From Gordonia phthalatica (GTDB lineage Bacteria; Actinomycetota; Actinomycetes; Mycobacteriales; Mycobacteriaceae), in assembly GCF_001305675.1 (NCBI RefSeq), contig NZ_CP011853.1:992001-1056000 (forward strand): a DNA stretch of 64,000 nucleotides, given 5' to 3'. Every line of letters begins with the position of its first letter. Within the stretch, counting starts at the first letter, position 1. Made by a program: the position numbers and the translations under genes. Shown in pieces: positions 55,022 through 63,463 of this stretch. A model generated the notes under the pieces. That model saw nothing but the letters and a program-made list of their open reading frames with translations, did no database searches and was not told the origin of the DNA.

Positions 55022-55960
55022 ATGGCAGCAAAGTCGACTCTGGCCCTTCCGGGCCACACATGTATCCCAGATGATCGGCGTAGTGGTCCGCGCATGCCGC
55101 ACCAGATACTTGCACCCGAGGAAGACGCTGACTTGCAGCGAGTTGCAAGTTGGCTTGTTGATGCTGACGCGACGACCAAGATTAGAGAGGCCGTCGACGA
55201 TGCAATCCGGTATGTTCTCGACGGTGCTCGGACGTGGCGATTCGCGTTAACTGACAGCAGAGTTGACTCCGACGAACGGTCTACGGTAGGAACAAAACTT
55301 CAGTACCACGTGATTGAGGAGCTTGGTCTCGTAAAGGAACCGCCGCTCGACACGTCGATTGTGGGAATTCCGGTTGAAATCAAAGGGACGGTTCGTCGAA
55401 ACTGGATGATTCCGCGTGAGGGTCAATGTGAGATCACGTTGATGATCCAAATTGATGCTGATCAACATCGGTTTCGTGCATTCCTTATGCGAACGCACCG
55501 TGCGTGGTTGACTGGGATTAAGGGAAATCGAGATCTGAAACGTACGATTCAGAAGGCGGCGCTGGATAGATTTGCTTTGTCGATTGTCGAATGGACGCCA
55601 CTGCCCTCTGAGCCGCTCCGTCAACTAACGGCGGAGCAGTTGGCGATCGTCTTCGGCAAGCAGGGGCAGGCGCGCCGACTTACAGCACTTTTCGGCTACC
55701 TTCCGGAAACGGTGATCCCGCGGCCGACAATCGAAACGGTCTGCGCCAAGAACCAGGATCCGATGCGCCGTGCACGGCAAGCAAAGGAGCAAGTGCTGCA
55801 GCAGCACGGCCTGGTGATACTCGTGGGTAAATGGCAGGGTGAACGTGAGTTGGCGAAGCGGCTCGGGTTTGATCTCGGAACGTCATCGTGGGTCGCGGTG
55901 CCGAAGTGGAAAATTGAGCCAGAATACATGGTGGAAGGCCGTGAAGCTAGTCTTTGTTGA
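55022..55960 (+). CDS. NaeI-family type IIE restriction endonuclease
   Basis: The 312-residue protein aligns over its length with NaeI (GCCGGC), which has a MutH-like endonuclease domain and a C-terminal CAP/topoisomerase-like DNA-binding domain that must bind a second site. The catalytic segment reads LDTSIVGIPVEIKG: Asp110, Glu119 and Lys121 take the places of NaeI Asp86, Asp95 and Lys97. The position of NaeI Glu70 is Gln94 here. The NWMIP motif that follows and the end LVILVGKWQGE...LGFDL are also conserved. The gene is visibly less GC-rich than its surroundings, a sign of transfer. Confidence 0.87.
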   Translation: MAAKSTLALPGHTCIPDDRRSGPRMPHQILAPEEDADLQRVASWLVDADATTKIREAVDDAIRYVLDGARTWRFALTDSRVDSDERSTVGTKLQYHVIEELGLVKEPPLDTSIVGIPVEIKGTVRRNWMIPREGQCEITLMIQIDADQHRFRAFLMRTHRAWLTGIKGNRDLKRTIQKAALDRFALSIVEWTPLPSEPLRQLTAEQLAIVFGKQGQARRLTALFGYLPETVIPRPTIETVCAKNQDPMRRARQAKEQVLQQHGLVILVGKWQGERELAKRLGFDLGTSSWVAVPKWKIEPEYMVEGREASLC

Positions 55961-56158
55961 GGAGGGTTGTGTTCGCGAGTTTCTGCTCGTGATCGAGTGA
56001 TTAGCGTTTACTGCACGATTTGAGGCCGTGTCGAGGATGTTTGATTCTGCTGTCGACGGGGTAATGTGGTTGTGGAGCATGCTGACGTCGTCGCCTCAAC
56101 CTTATGCCTTGGCCGCTTTTGTCCAGCGGTCGACGACCATGCAGTGACGCTGGGCGCT
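55961..56158. other. Intergenic region at the right edge of the R-M island
   Basis: The 198 bp are relatively AT-rich and contain no gene or structure that I can support. It marks the change back to host-like composition. Confidence 0.45.
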
Positions 56159-56599
56159 TCAGTGAAGCTCGATCCTGCCGACTGACGCAGGTACCCATGG
56201 ACACCGGTACCGCACAGTTCGCCGCTGACCGGGCGCCACCTGGAACGCGCAATCAGCAGCCGCGATCCTCCAGAAGTAGCGCGTGTAGATATGGACGGTG
56301 TGCGCGCCCGTAGCGACGTCGATGGTCCTCTTTCCCCAGCTCTTTCCGACGACGACACCGTCGACCGTGGTCTTGGGGCCGACGATCGCCCACAGGAGGT
56401 AGAGCAGTGGGAAGGCCCAGACGTCGAGGGTGAGGAGGGAACCGGTGCCGAGTGGCGACAGGGGACGCTGCCACTGCGGTGGGTAGGGAGGCGGCGGGTA
56501 TCGCGGTGCCGGCGGTGTCGGAACAGCCCACTGCGGACCGGGCCCGTTCTGGCCGTATGGAGACGGGCCGTAGGGCGGTCGAGGTGGAAGCTGATTCAC
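56159..56599 (-). CDS. Pro-rich membrane-associated protein of unknown function
   Basis: The 146-residue protein has a Pro/Tyr/Gln-rich N-terminal third (PPRPPYGPSPYGQNGPGPQW), one hydrophobic segment around 56-72 (LTLDVWAFPLLYLLWAIVG) and a C-terminal beta-rich domain with two cysteines (ADCAFQV, YRCPWVP). GTG at 56599 has TACTCT ending 6 nt upstream, a leaderless pattern. Function unknown; the architecture recalls the protein at 35139-35477 but with an added domain. Confidence 0.68.
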   Translation of the reverse strand: MNQLPPRPPYGPSPYGQNGPGPQWAVPTPPAPRYPPPPYPPQWQRPLSPLGTGSLLTLDVWAFPLLYLLWAIVGPKTTVDGVVVGKSWGKRTIDVATGAHTVHIYTRYFWRIAAADCAFQVAPGQRRTVRYRCPWVPASVGRIELH

Positions 56600-56656
56600 A
56601 GCCGAAGAGTACGCCGCGTCGGACTGCGGTTCATTCGGTCGAGCGAGGCCCAGACG

Positions 56657-57073
56657 CTATCCGAACAGCGGTGACTTCAACCAGCCGTAGTCGAGTCCGA
56701 CCCAGTGCTGCGCGACATTCGCAGCGCCGGTGACCCACAGGGTCCCCAGCACGATGGCGCACGTGCCGCTCGCGAGGGCCGCCTGCGCGAGGCGGTTGCC
56801 GTCGATGTACTTCGCGTAGAAGTCGTTGAGCAGCCGCATGATCCGGTGGCGGAGCTTGGCTGCCCACTCGAGTTCCTGGGACAGGATCAGCAGACCGAGG
56901 AAGACGATCGCCCAGCCCGGACCCGGGTAGGGGATGGTGATGACGCCGACCGCGGTGACCAGAAAACCGACGACGATCGTGACGTAGCGGAGGACCCAGC
57001 CGTACTTGGTCTCGTGCCGGACCCGGTGATACGCGGCCCCGAGGTTCTTGAAGCGATCCAGAGTGGTGGGCAC
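56657..57073 (-). CDS. TIGR02611-type two-segment membrane protein
   Basis: The protein has the actinobacterial TIGR02611 pattern: GWVLRYVTIVVGFLVTAVG, the loop IPYPGPGWAIVFLGLLILS and SQELEWAAKLRHRIMRLL, with a further C-terminal hydrophobic segment. I placed the start at GTG 57073 (VPTTLDRF). The frame continues to 57199, but that part is translated from the interspersed repeat and is unlikely to be native. Function unknown; the family is nearly universal in mycolata. Confidence 0.75.
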   Translation of the reverse strand: MPTTLDRFKNLGAAYHRVRHETKYGWVLRYVTIVVGFLVTAVGVITIPYPGPGWAIVFLGLLILSQELEWAAKLRHRIMRLLNDFYAKYIDGNRLAQAALASGTCAIVLGTLWVTGAANVAQHWVGLDYGWLKSPLFG

Positions 57074-57135
57074 GTCGTCGAGTTTGCCAGAAGTTGGGGG
57101 AGTGGGGTCGTTGGGCCAGGCTGTGGGGATGTCGA

Positions 57136-57412
57136 CCCAGCCCGCGGCGATCTCGATACTTGACGGCGCTCGCAAGCTCGCGTCGGCAAACTCGATCAAC
57201 CTGAGAGGTGGCGATCTCGGGGGGCTGGAGGTCTAGCCAGCCTGCGGCGATCTCGATACTTGACGGCGCTCACTACGTTCGCGTCGGCAAACTCGATCAG
57301 CCTGAGAGGCGGCGATCTCGGGGGTGCTGGAGGTTGAGCCAGCCTGCGGCGATCTCGATACTCGGCGTCGCTCCGCTGCGCTCCGCGTCGTCGAACTCGA
57401 TCAACCTGAGGG
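57136..57412. repeat. Array of three interspersed repeats with variable hairpin cores
   Basis: Three copies at about 57136, 57237 and 57339, spaced about 101 bp, share CCAGCCYGCGGCGATCTCG-ATAC, a variable core and CTCGATCARCCTGAG. The cores differ: CGCTCGCAAGCTCGCG, CGCTCACTACGTTCGCG and CGCTCCGCTGCGCTCCGCG. Copies 1 and 2 also share the trailing GGCGATCTCGGGGG-GCTGGAGGT. Two diverged copies lie at 25254-25405. A partial copy (GGTCGATCAACCTGGA) follows near 57428-57443. Confidence 0.85.
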
Positions 57413-57465
57413 GCGCGGCGTCGCGATGGTCGATCAACCTGGACTGCGCAGCGCCGCAGGCTCCT

Positions 57466-58809
57466 TTACTTCTCGAAGAGGTGCTGGCCCCACCACTCGC
57501 CGGGCTTGAGGCCGGGCGGGACGGCGAAGTTCGCCGACGCGTTCGGGATCAGGTACTCGGTCATCGCGTCCTTGCGGGACAGTGTGTGCTGCATGGGCAC
57601 GAACTGCTTGAAGCTGTCGCGGTTGAAGGCGATGAAGAACAGGCCGGCGTCCAGGTGGCCGAAGCCGTCGGAGCCGTCGGTGAAGTTGTAGCCGCGACGC
57701 AGGATCTGCACGCCGTTGTTCTGATCCGGATGCGCCAGCCGCATGTGCGCGGTCAGCGGGATGATCGGCGAACCGTACGAGGTGATCTGGAAGTCGGGCT
57801 CGTCGAACTCGGCGTCCTTGCCGAGGGGAGCGCCGACACCCTTGGTGCGGCCGATGATGTTCTCCTGCTCCAGGAGATTGGCGCGGTCCCACGGTTCGAT
57901 GTCCATGCGGATGCGGCGGGCGACGAGGTAGGTGCCGCCGGTCATCCACTGCGCGGCGGGCGGATTGTCGTCGGCGCCGACCCACACCCACTTGTCGACG
58001 GTGTCGGTGTCCTCGGCGCGGATGTTCGCGGTGCCGTCCTTGAACCCGAACATGTTGCGCGGGGTCTCCTGACCCTTGGTGGTGGACGCGGTGCGACCGA
58101 AACCGAGCTGCGACCACCGCACGGAGACGACGCCGACGCCCATCCGCGCGAGGTTGCGGATGGCGTGGACGGCGACCTGCGGGTCGTCGGCGCACGCCTG
58201 AATGCAGATGTCGCCGTACGACCGCGACGGCTCGATCTTCTCCTGCGCGAACGCGGGCAGATCGGCGAGCGCCGCGGGCTTCTTGTGCGCGATCCCGAAA
58301 CGGTCCTTCGCCGCGGGATTGGACGCGCTGGGACCGAACAGGCCCGGACCGAAACCGATGGTGAGCGTCAGGTGCGCGGCCGAGAGGCCGAGGGCCTCAC
58401 CGGTGTCGGCCGGCGGGTGGTAGTCACCGAGATCCAGTGCGCCGCCGGGCTCGGTCTCCTCGCCCCGCGTCATGCGCTCGGCGGCGACGGTCCACCGCTT
58501 CAGCATGTCGACCAGGGCGTCGCGGGAATCGGTGATGACGTCGAACGAAGCGAAGTGGAGCCGGTCCTGGGCAGCGGTGACGATGCCGGCCTGGTGGTCG
58601 CCGCGGAACGGCACCACCTGGTCGGACGACGACGCGTCGTCCGAGCCGGAGACCGCGGCACCGATCGCGCCGCCGCCGGCCAGCCCGGCGACCACGCCGA
58701 TGCCTGCGGCACCGAGGACGGTACGACGGCTCACGCCGTGCCTGCCTTCGGCGCCCGTCGTCGAATCCTGGCCTGCGGCCTCGGTCGACTCCACTTCGCT
58801 CTCGCTCAC
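57466..58809 (-). CDS. efeB: EfeB/DyP haem peroxidase of the ferrous iron uptake system
   Basis: EfeB is the exported haem peroxidase of the EfeUOB system. A Tat signal with Arg28-Arg29 (GVSRRTVLGAAG) precedes the DyP domain, which has GFKDGT and the haem histidine in MRLAHPD. At 447 residues it is full length. GTG at 58809 lies 14 bp after efeO. It is last in the operon efeU-efeO-efeB, in the usual order. It differs from the DyP at 29649, which travels with a copper chaperone. Confidence 0.95.
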   Translation of the reverse strand: MSESEVESTEAAGQDSTTGAEGRHGVSRRTVLGAAGIGVVAGLAGGGAIGAAVSGSDDASSSDQVVPFRGDHQAGIVTAAQDRLHFASFDVITDSRDALVDMLKRWTVAAERMTRGEETEPGGALDLGDYHPPADTGEALGLSAAHLTLTIGFGPGLFGPSASNPAAKDRFGIAHKKPAALADLPAFAQEKIEPSRSYGDICIQACADDPQVAVHAIRNLARMGVGVVSVRWSQLGFGRTASTTKGQETPRNMFGFKDGTANIRAEDTDTVDKWVWVGADDNPPAAQWMTGGTYLVARRIRMDIEPWDRANLLEQENIIGRTKGVGAPLGKDAEFDEPDFQITSYGSPIIPLTAHMRLAHPDQNNGVQILRRGYNFTDGSDGFGHLDAGLFFIAFNRDSFKQFVPMQHTLSRKDAMTEYLIPNASANFAVPPGLKPGEWWGQHLFEK

Positions 58810-58823
58810 TTGATTGCGCTCTC

Positions 58824-60041
58824 CTACTTCGCCATGACGGCGCCGGGCACCATCGACAGGGTCGCCGACAGCGCGTCGACCTTGTCCGAGAGGGCCTTGC
58901 GCTGCTCCGGGGTCACCTTGTCGTACGAGACGTAGCCGTCGCCCTGACGGAACTGCTCGATGTCCTTGCTGACCGCGGCGAACTGCGTGTTGATCTTCTC
59001 GACCAGGTTCGGGTCACGCTTGGTGATGATGGTCTCGAGCTGGCTGATCAGAGCCTGCGAACCCTCGATGTTCGCGGCGATGTCCCACAGGTCGGTGTGG
59101 CTGTACCGATCCTCTTCGCCGCCGACCTTGGTCTTGGCGATCTCGTCGATCAGCGCCTGCGCGCCGCGCACGAACATCTGCGTCTCGAACTGGAAGTCCT
59201 TGGCGTCGATCTCGGCCTTCAGCGCCTTGACGTCGGTGACGAGCTGGTCGGCCACCTTGTCGATGTTCGCCTTGGTGTCCGCGGTCTTGGCGTCCTTGGC
59301 GTCCGACGGCGCCACCTGGCCTTCACCCTCGCCGACCTGGCTCGCCTGCGGCGGGAACAGGAAACGCTCGATGCGGTGGAAGCCGGTGAACGGCTGCTTG
59401 CCGTCCTCGGTGTCGTCCCAGCGCATGTCGATCTTCGGGTCGAGCTCGGGGAACGACTCGGCGACCGGCTCGATCCGCTCGTAGAAGGTGCGGACCAGAC
59501 CGAACTCGCTGCGGGCCTTGTCGAGGTTGCCGCTCTTCACGTCGCCGGTGAAGGTCTCGGTCTGGGCGAGGAACCCGTTGAGCTGACCGCGCACGTAATC
59601 GAGGTAGCGGACCTTGGCGGCCTCGACGTCGGCGGGCGCCTGGCTCTTGGCCTTGGTCTCACCGGTGACCTTGATCTCCTGCCGGATGCCCTGACCGACC
59701 ATGCCCGGCTTGCAGGCGACCGTGTAGGTGCCGGGCTCGGTGATCTCGACGCCCAGTTTGCCCTTGAGTCCCGGTCCGATGTTCTCGACCTCGGCCAGCA
59801 CGCGGTTGTTCTTGCCGTAGACGTAGAACTCGGTGACCTTGTCGCCGGCGTTGGTGATCTCGAAGTTCACCTGACCGGTCTGCAGATCGGTGCTCGACAG
59901 CTCGCACGCGTCGTCGGTGGAGTTCACCGTGATCGCGCCGTCGCCGGCGGACTTCTCCGTACACGCGGCCAGCGCGAGGGGAGTGGCAGCCACGACGCCG
60001 AGGACGACGACGTTCCGCAGAACGGGGGAGAGCTTGGCCAT
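58824..60041 (-). CDS. efeO: EfeO iron-binding lipoprotein (cupredoxin plus M75 imelysin domains)
   Basis: EfeO is the extracellular component that binds iron for the EfeU permease. A lipoprotein signal with lipobox LAAC (Cys27) is followed by a cupredoxin-like domain (about 35-125, with VACKPGM) and the M75/imelysin domain with its HxxE motif HRIE at 222-225. The 405-residue length is typical of long-form EfeO. The start is ATG at 60041 with GAAAGG upstream. Confidence 0.95.
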   Translation of the reverse strand: MAKLSPVLRNVVVLGVVAATPLALAACTEKSAGDGAITVNSTDDACELSSTDLQTGQVNFEITNAGDKVTEFYVYGKNNRVLAEVENIGPGLKGKLGVEITEPGTYTVACKPGMVGQGIRQEIKVTGETKAKSQAPADVEAAKVRYLDYVRGQLNGFLAQTETFTGDVKSGNLDKARSEFGLVRTFYERIEPVAESFPELDPKIDMRWDDTEDGKQPFTGFHRIERFLFPPQASQVGEGEGQVAPSDAKDAKTADTKANIDKVADQLVTDVKALKAEIDAKDFQFETQMFVRGAQALIDEIAKTKVGGEEDRYSHTDLWDIAANIEGSQALISQLETIITKRDPNLVEKINTQFAAVSKDIEQFRQGDGYVSYDKVTPEQRKALSDKVDALSATLSMVPGAVMAK

Positions 60042-60082
60042 GGGGTTCCTTTCGGGGACTTGCAGGAAGGATCGGGGCGACG

Positions 60083-60976
60083 TCAGGCGGCGTCGTTGAG
60101 GGCGGGCTCGGCAGGCTTCGGCTTCGGCGGCGTGGTGCGCCCGCGGGCGATGAACACGCCGCCGACGATGACGACGTACAGCACCCACGCCACCACCTGG
60201 AGCACGGTGGGCTCGGGGCGGAAGTTGAAGATGCCGCCGAGGATGGTGCCGTACCAGCCGTCCTGCGAGTACCAGGACGAGATGTCGAAGGCGATGTTGT
60301 CCATGCCGGGCAGCCAGCCGTACACCTGCAGGGCGTGGACGCCGTACGCGAGGATTCCCGCGGCGACGATGATGAGGAAGAAGCCGGTGTAGAGGAAGAA
60401 CTTGGCGAAGTTGATGCGGATGGCACCGCGGTACAGCAGCCAGGTGAGGCCCATCGCGACGAGGATCCCGAGGAGCAGACCGACCAGCGTCCAGCCCTTG
60501 CTGCTGGCGTTCTCGGCGTACCCGACCATCAGCAGGGCGGTCTCGAAGGCCTCGCGGCCGACGGCGAGGAAGGCCAGTCCGAACACGGCGGCGCCGCCCG
60601 CGGTCAAGGCGTCGCTGAGACCGGATTTGAGGTCGCCGGAGATGTGCGCGGAGGCCTTCCGCATCCACAGCACCATGAAGGTGACGATGCAGACGGCGAC
60701 CAGCGAGGCGATGCCCGCGATCAGTTCCGCGCCGAGGCTGGTGATGGTCGACGACCCGTACTGAATGATGAGGAAGGTCGCGATCAGCATGATCAGGGCG
60801 GCGGCGACGCCGAGCCAGATCCACTTGAGGGAGTCGCGACGGTCCGACTTCACCGCGAATGCGATGAGCACCATCACGACGATGCCTGCTTCGAGGCCCT
60901 CGCGGATGCCGATCAGCCCGCTGCCGACCATCTGGGTGACCACTGACGGGCCGCCCTGGGCGATGAACGTCGTCAT
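60083..60976 (-). CDS. efeU: EfeU/FTR1-type iron permease
   Basis: The 297-residue protein has seven hydrophobic segments and both REXXE iron-binding motifs: REGLE at 25-29 and REAFE at 141-145, the hallmark of Ftr1/EfeU. GGAAGGGA precedes the ATG at 60976. It is first in the efeUOB operon; a DtxR/IdeR-like box at 61046-61064 lies 70-88 bp upstream, so iron repression is likely. Confidence 0.96.
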   Translation of the reverse strand: MTTFIAQGGPSVVTQMVGSGLIGIREGLEAGIVVMVLIAFAVKSDRRDSLKWIWLGVAAALIMLIATFLIIQYGSSTITSLGAELIAGIASLVAVCIVTFMVLWMRKASAHISGDLKSGLSDALTAGGAAVFGLAFLAVGREAFETALLMVGYAENASSKGWTLVGLLLGILVAMGLTWLLYRGAIRINFAKFFLYTGFFLIIVAAGILAYGVHALQVYGWLPGMDNIAFDISSWYSQDGWYGTILGGIFNFRPEPTVLQVVAWVLYVVIVGGVFIARGRTTPPKPKPAEPALNDAA

Positions 60977-60997
60977 CGGTTCCCTTCCAACGCGCGG

Positions 60998-61019
60998 ATG
61001 GGTTGGTGAGCCAACCCAT
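60998..61019. promoter_or_regulatory. Inverted repeat in the efeU leader
   Basis: ATGGGTTGG-TGAG-CCAACCCAT has perfect 9-nt arms, 22-43 bp upstream of the efeU start. It could be a second regulator site or a leader hairpin. Confidence 0.45.
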
Positions 61020-61045
61020 ATCCAACTGAGCAAGAATAACTCAGC

Positions 61046-61064
61046 TGCGGTGAGCCTTGCCTCA
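61046..61064 (-). promoter_or_regulatory. IdeR/DtxR-like iron box upstream of efeU
   Basis: Read on the minus strand, TGAGGCAAGGCTCACCGCA matches the iron-box consensus TTAGGTTAGSCTAACCTAA at 13 of 19 positions, including the AGG-AGGCT-ACC core. This fits iron-dependent repression of efeUOB. Confidence 0.65.
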
Positions 61065-61331
61065 CAGGATTCGTCCGTCTAGCTGCAACGACGCCGAAAA
61101 CGGTGTGAAAAGTGACGAAGTGCCCTGACGCAAACGGGTCCGACGGGTGTGGCGTCGCGCACAGTCGGCGGACGTCGGATTAGTCTGCTCAGACGACACG
61201 CTCGTCGTCGGACCTGGTCACACTCGGGAACTCGCACGACGTTTTCGGCGTTGGGCAGATGATGTGGGACGCTGTTTCGCGGCCACGAGCCGAAATCGCT
61301 GTCGCGATGTGACGAGAAGTTGAGGAGCAGG

Positions 61332-62093
61332 GTGACCCGAGGAGTGAGATCGACGTCGCGCCGACGTCGGTGGTGGATCGCCCCCGTCTCGATGATCGCG
61401 GCGGTGACGGTGACGTCGTGCGGCATGCAGATGCCGTGGGATCGCCCCGACATCCCCGACGGCCTCCCTCCGGGCGTCGGCACCCAGCAGCCGTACATCG
61501 ACGTGAACGCCCCCGGTCGTACCGCGGACAAGATGCGCGCCTGGGCCGAGCCGATCTCCGACTCCACCGGAATCCCGCTCACCTCCCTCGAGGCGTACGG
61601 CAACGCCGCCGAGATCCAGCGGCAGCAGCACCCCGAGTGCGGCATCGGCTGGACCACCCTCGCGGGCATCGCGGCCCGCGAGACCAAGCACGGCCGCTAC
61701 CGCGGCGCCAGCGTCGCGCCGAACGGTGACGTGAGCCCCGAGATCCGCGGGCCCGCGCTCGACGGCACCAACGGCAACCGCGTCATCCGCGACACCGACG
61801 GTGGCAAGCTCGACGGCGACAAGGTCTACGACCGCGCCATGGGCCCCTTCCAGTTCATCCCGGAGACGTGGCAGCGGTACGGCGTCGACGCCAACGGCGA
61901 CGGTGTGGCCGACCCCGACAACATCGACGACGCAGCACTTTCCGCGGCGCGCTACCTGTGCGTCTACTCGGGCGGCGACATGACCACGCCGGAGGGTTGG
62001 GAGAAGGCCGTCCACGCCTACAACAACCACACCGCGTACGTGCTCGACGTCCGCAACTACGCCAACGCCTACTCCGTGAACATTCGCTACTGA
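61332..62093 (+). CDS. LpqU-like lytic transglycosylase
   Basis: The 253-residue exported protein with an SLT-like domain is the counterpart of mycobacterial LpqU (Rv1022), found at the same place before eno. An N-terminal basic signal with VTVTSC gives a lipobox-like cysteine. The catalytic glutamate is in AGIAARETKHGRY, with GPFQFIPETWQRYG and the C-terminal AVHAYNNHTAYV motif typical of this fold. It would cleave peptidoglycan between MurNAc and GlcNAc. The start is GTG at 61332 with GAGGAG upstream. Confidence 0.88.
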   Translation: MTRGVRSTSRRRRWWIAPVSMIAAVTVTSCGMQMPWDRPDIPDGLPPGVGTQQPYIDVNAPGRTADKMRAWAEPISDSTGIPLTSLEAYGNAAEIQRQQHPECGIGWTTLAGIAARETKHGRYRGASVAPNGDVSPEIRGPALDGTNGNRVIRDTDGGKLDGDKVYDRAMGPFQFIPETWQRYGVDANGDGVADPDNIDDAALSAARYLCVYSGGDMTTPEGWEKAVHAYNNHTAYVLDVRNYANAYSVNIRY

Positions 62094-62166
62094 TCTGCGT
62101 TTATCCTGGAGCGGACCCGTCGGCGGAGCTTCCGTCGACCCGACGAAACCGAATTGGGGCTGACAA

Positions 62167-63450
62167 GTGGCAATTATCGAGCAGGTAGGCGCGCGCGAGA
62201 TCCTCGACTCCCGCGGCAACCCGACCGTCGAGGTCGAGGTGGTCCTGGACGACGGAACCTTCTCGCGGGCGGCTGTGCCTTCGGGCGCGTCGACCGGTGA
62301 GCACGAGGCCGTCGAGCTGCGCGATGGCGGCGACCGCTACAACGGCAAGGGCGTCAAGAAGGCCGTCGAGGCAGTCCTGGGCGACATCGCCCCCGAGGTG
62401 ATCGGCATCGAGGCCGACGACCAGCGCGTGGTGGACCAGACCCTGGTGGACCTGGACGGCACCCCCGACAAGTCGCGACTGGGCGCCAACGCCCTGCTGG
62501 GCGTCTCGCTGGCCGTCTCGAAGGCCGCCGCCGAGTCGGCAGGCCTCCCGCTGTTCCGCTACGTCGGCGGACCCAACGCGCACATCCTGCCGGTCCCGAT
62601 GATGAACATCATCAACGGCGGCGCGCACGCCGACAACGGCATCGACTTCCAGGAGTTCATGATCGCGCCGACCGGTGCGTCGACCTTCGCCGAGTCGCTC
62701 CGCTGGGGCGCCGAGGTGTACCACTCGCTGAAGTCCGAGCTCCACAAGCAGGGCCTGAGCACCGCGCTCGGTGACGAGGGCGGCTTCGCCCCCGACCTGC
62801 CCAACACGCAGTCCGCGATCGACGTCATCGCCAAGGCCGTCGAGAACGCTGGCTACAAGTTCGGCAGCGACATCGTGATCGCGCTCGACGCCGCGTCGAC
62901 AGAGTTCTACACCGACGGCGCCTACCAGTTCCAGGGCAAGCCGCACTCGGCCGACGAGATGATCAAGTTCTACGAGAAGCTGGTCGCCGACTACCCGATC
63001 GTCTCCATCGAGGACGGCCTGGGCGAGGACGACTGGGCCGGTTGGGCCGCGCTGACCGAGGCCGTCGGCGACAAGGTGCAGCTGGTGGGCGACGACCTGT
63101 TCGTCACCAACCCCGAGCGCCTGGAAGAGGGCATCAGCAAGGGCATCGCCAACGCGCTGCTGGTGAAGGTGAACCAGATCGGCACCCTGACCGAGACCCT
63201 TGACGCCGTCGCCCTGGCCCACAACAGCGGCTACAAGACGATGATGAGCCACCGTTCCGGCGAGACCGAGGACACCACCATCGCTGATCTGGCCGTCGCC
63301 TGCAGCTCCGGCCAGATCAAGACCGGCGCACCCGCTCGTTCCGAGCGCGTCGCCAAGTACAACCAGCTGCTCCGCATCGAAGAGGGCCTCGGCGACGCCG
63401 CGCGCTACGCCGGTGACCTGGCGTTCCCGCGTTTCTCGTTCGGTGCGTGA
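62167..63450 (+). CDS. eno: Enolase
   Basis: Enolase converts 2-phosphoglycerate to phosphoenolpyruvate. The 427-residue protein has SGASTGEHEAVELRDGG near residue 40, the metal ligands in VIALDAASTEF, SIEDGLGEDDW and VGDDLFVTN, and the catalytic lysine in LVKVNQIGT with the signature MMSHRSGETEDTTIADLAV. The start is GTG at 62167, and TATCCT at about 62103-62108 is a candidate -10. It precedes an FtsB-type gene, as in Mycobacterium. Confidence 0.97.
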   Translation: MAIIEQVGAREILDSRGNPTVEVEVVLDDGTFSRAAVPSGASTGEHEAVELRDGGDRYNGKGVKKAVEAVLGDIAPEVIGIEADDQRVVDQTLVDLDGTPDKSRLGANALLGVSLAVSKAAAESAGLPLFRYVGGPNAHILPVPMMNIINGGAHADNGIDFQEFMIAPTGASTFAESLRWGAEVYHSLKSELHKQGLSTALGDEGGFAPDLPNTQSAIDVIAKAVENAGYKFGSDIVIALDAASTEFYTDGAYQFQGKPHSADEMIKFYEKLVADYPIVSIEDGLGEDDWAGWAALTEAVGDKVQLVGDDLFVTNPERLEEGISKGIANALLVKVNQIGTLTETLDAVALAHNSGYKTMMSHRSGETEDTTIADLAVACSSGQIKTGAPARSERVAKYNQLLRIEEGLGDAARYAGDLAFPRFSFGA

Positions 63451-63463
63451 TTAGCTAGTAGTC

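Noticed and set aside
57074..57199. N-terminal extension of the TIGR02611 protein (MIEFADASLRAPSSIEIAAG)
   Set aside because: The first part is translated from the interspersed repeat, which also occurs outside genes, so it is not likely native coding sequence.
60042..61025. Upstream extension of efeO into a 733-residue protein
   Set aside because: The extension is an out-of-frame reading of efeU; efeO starts with its own lipoprotein signal at 60041.
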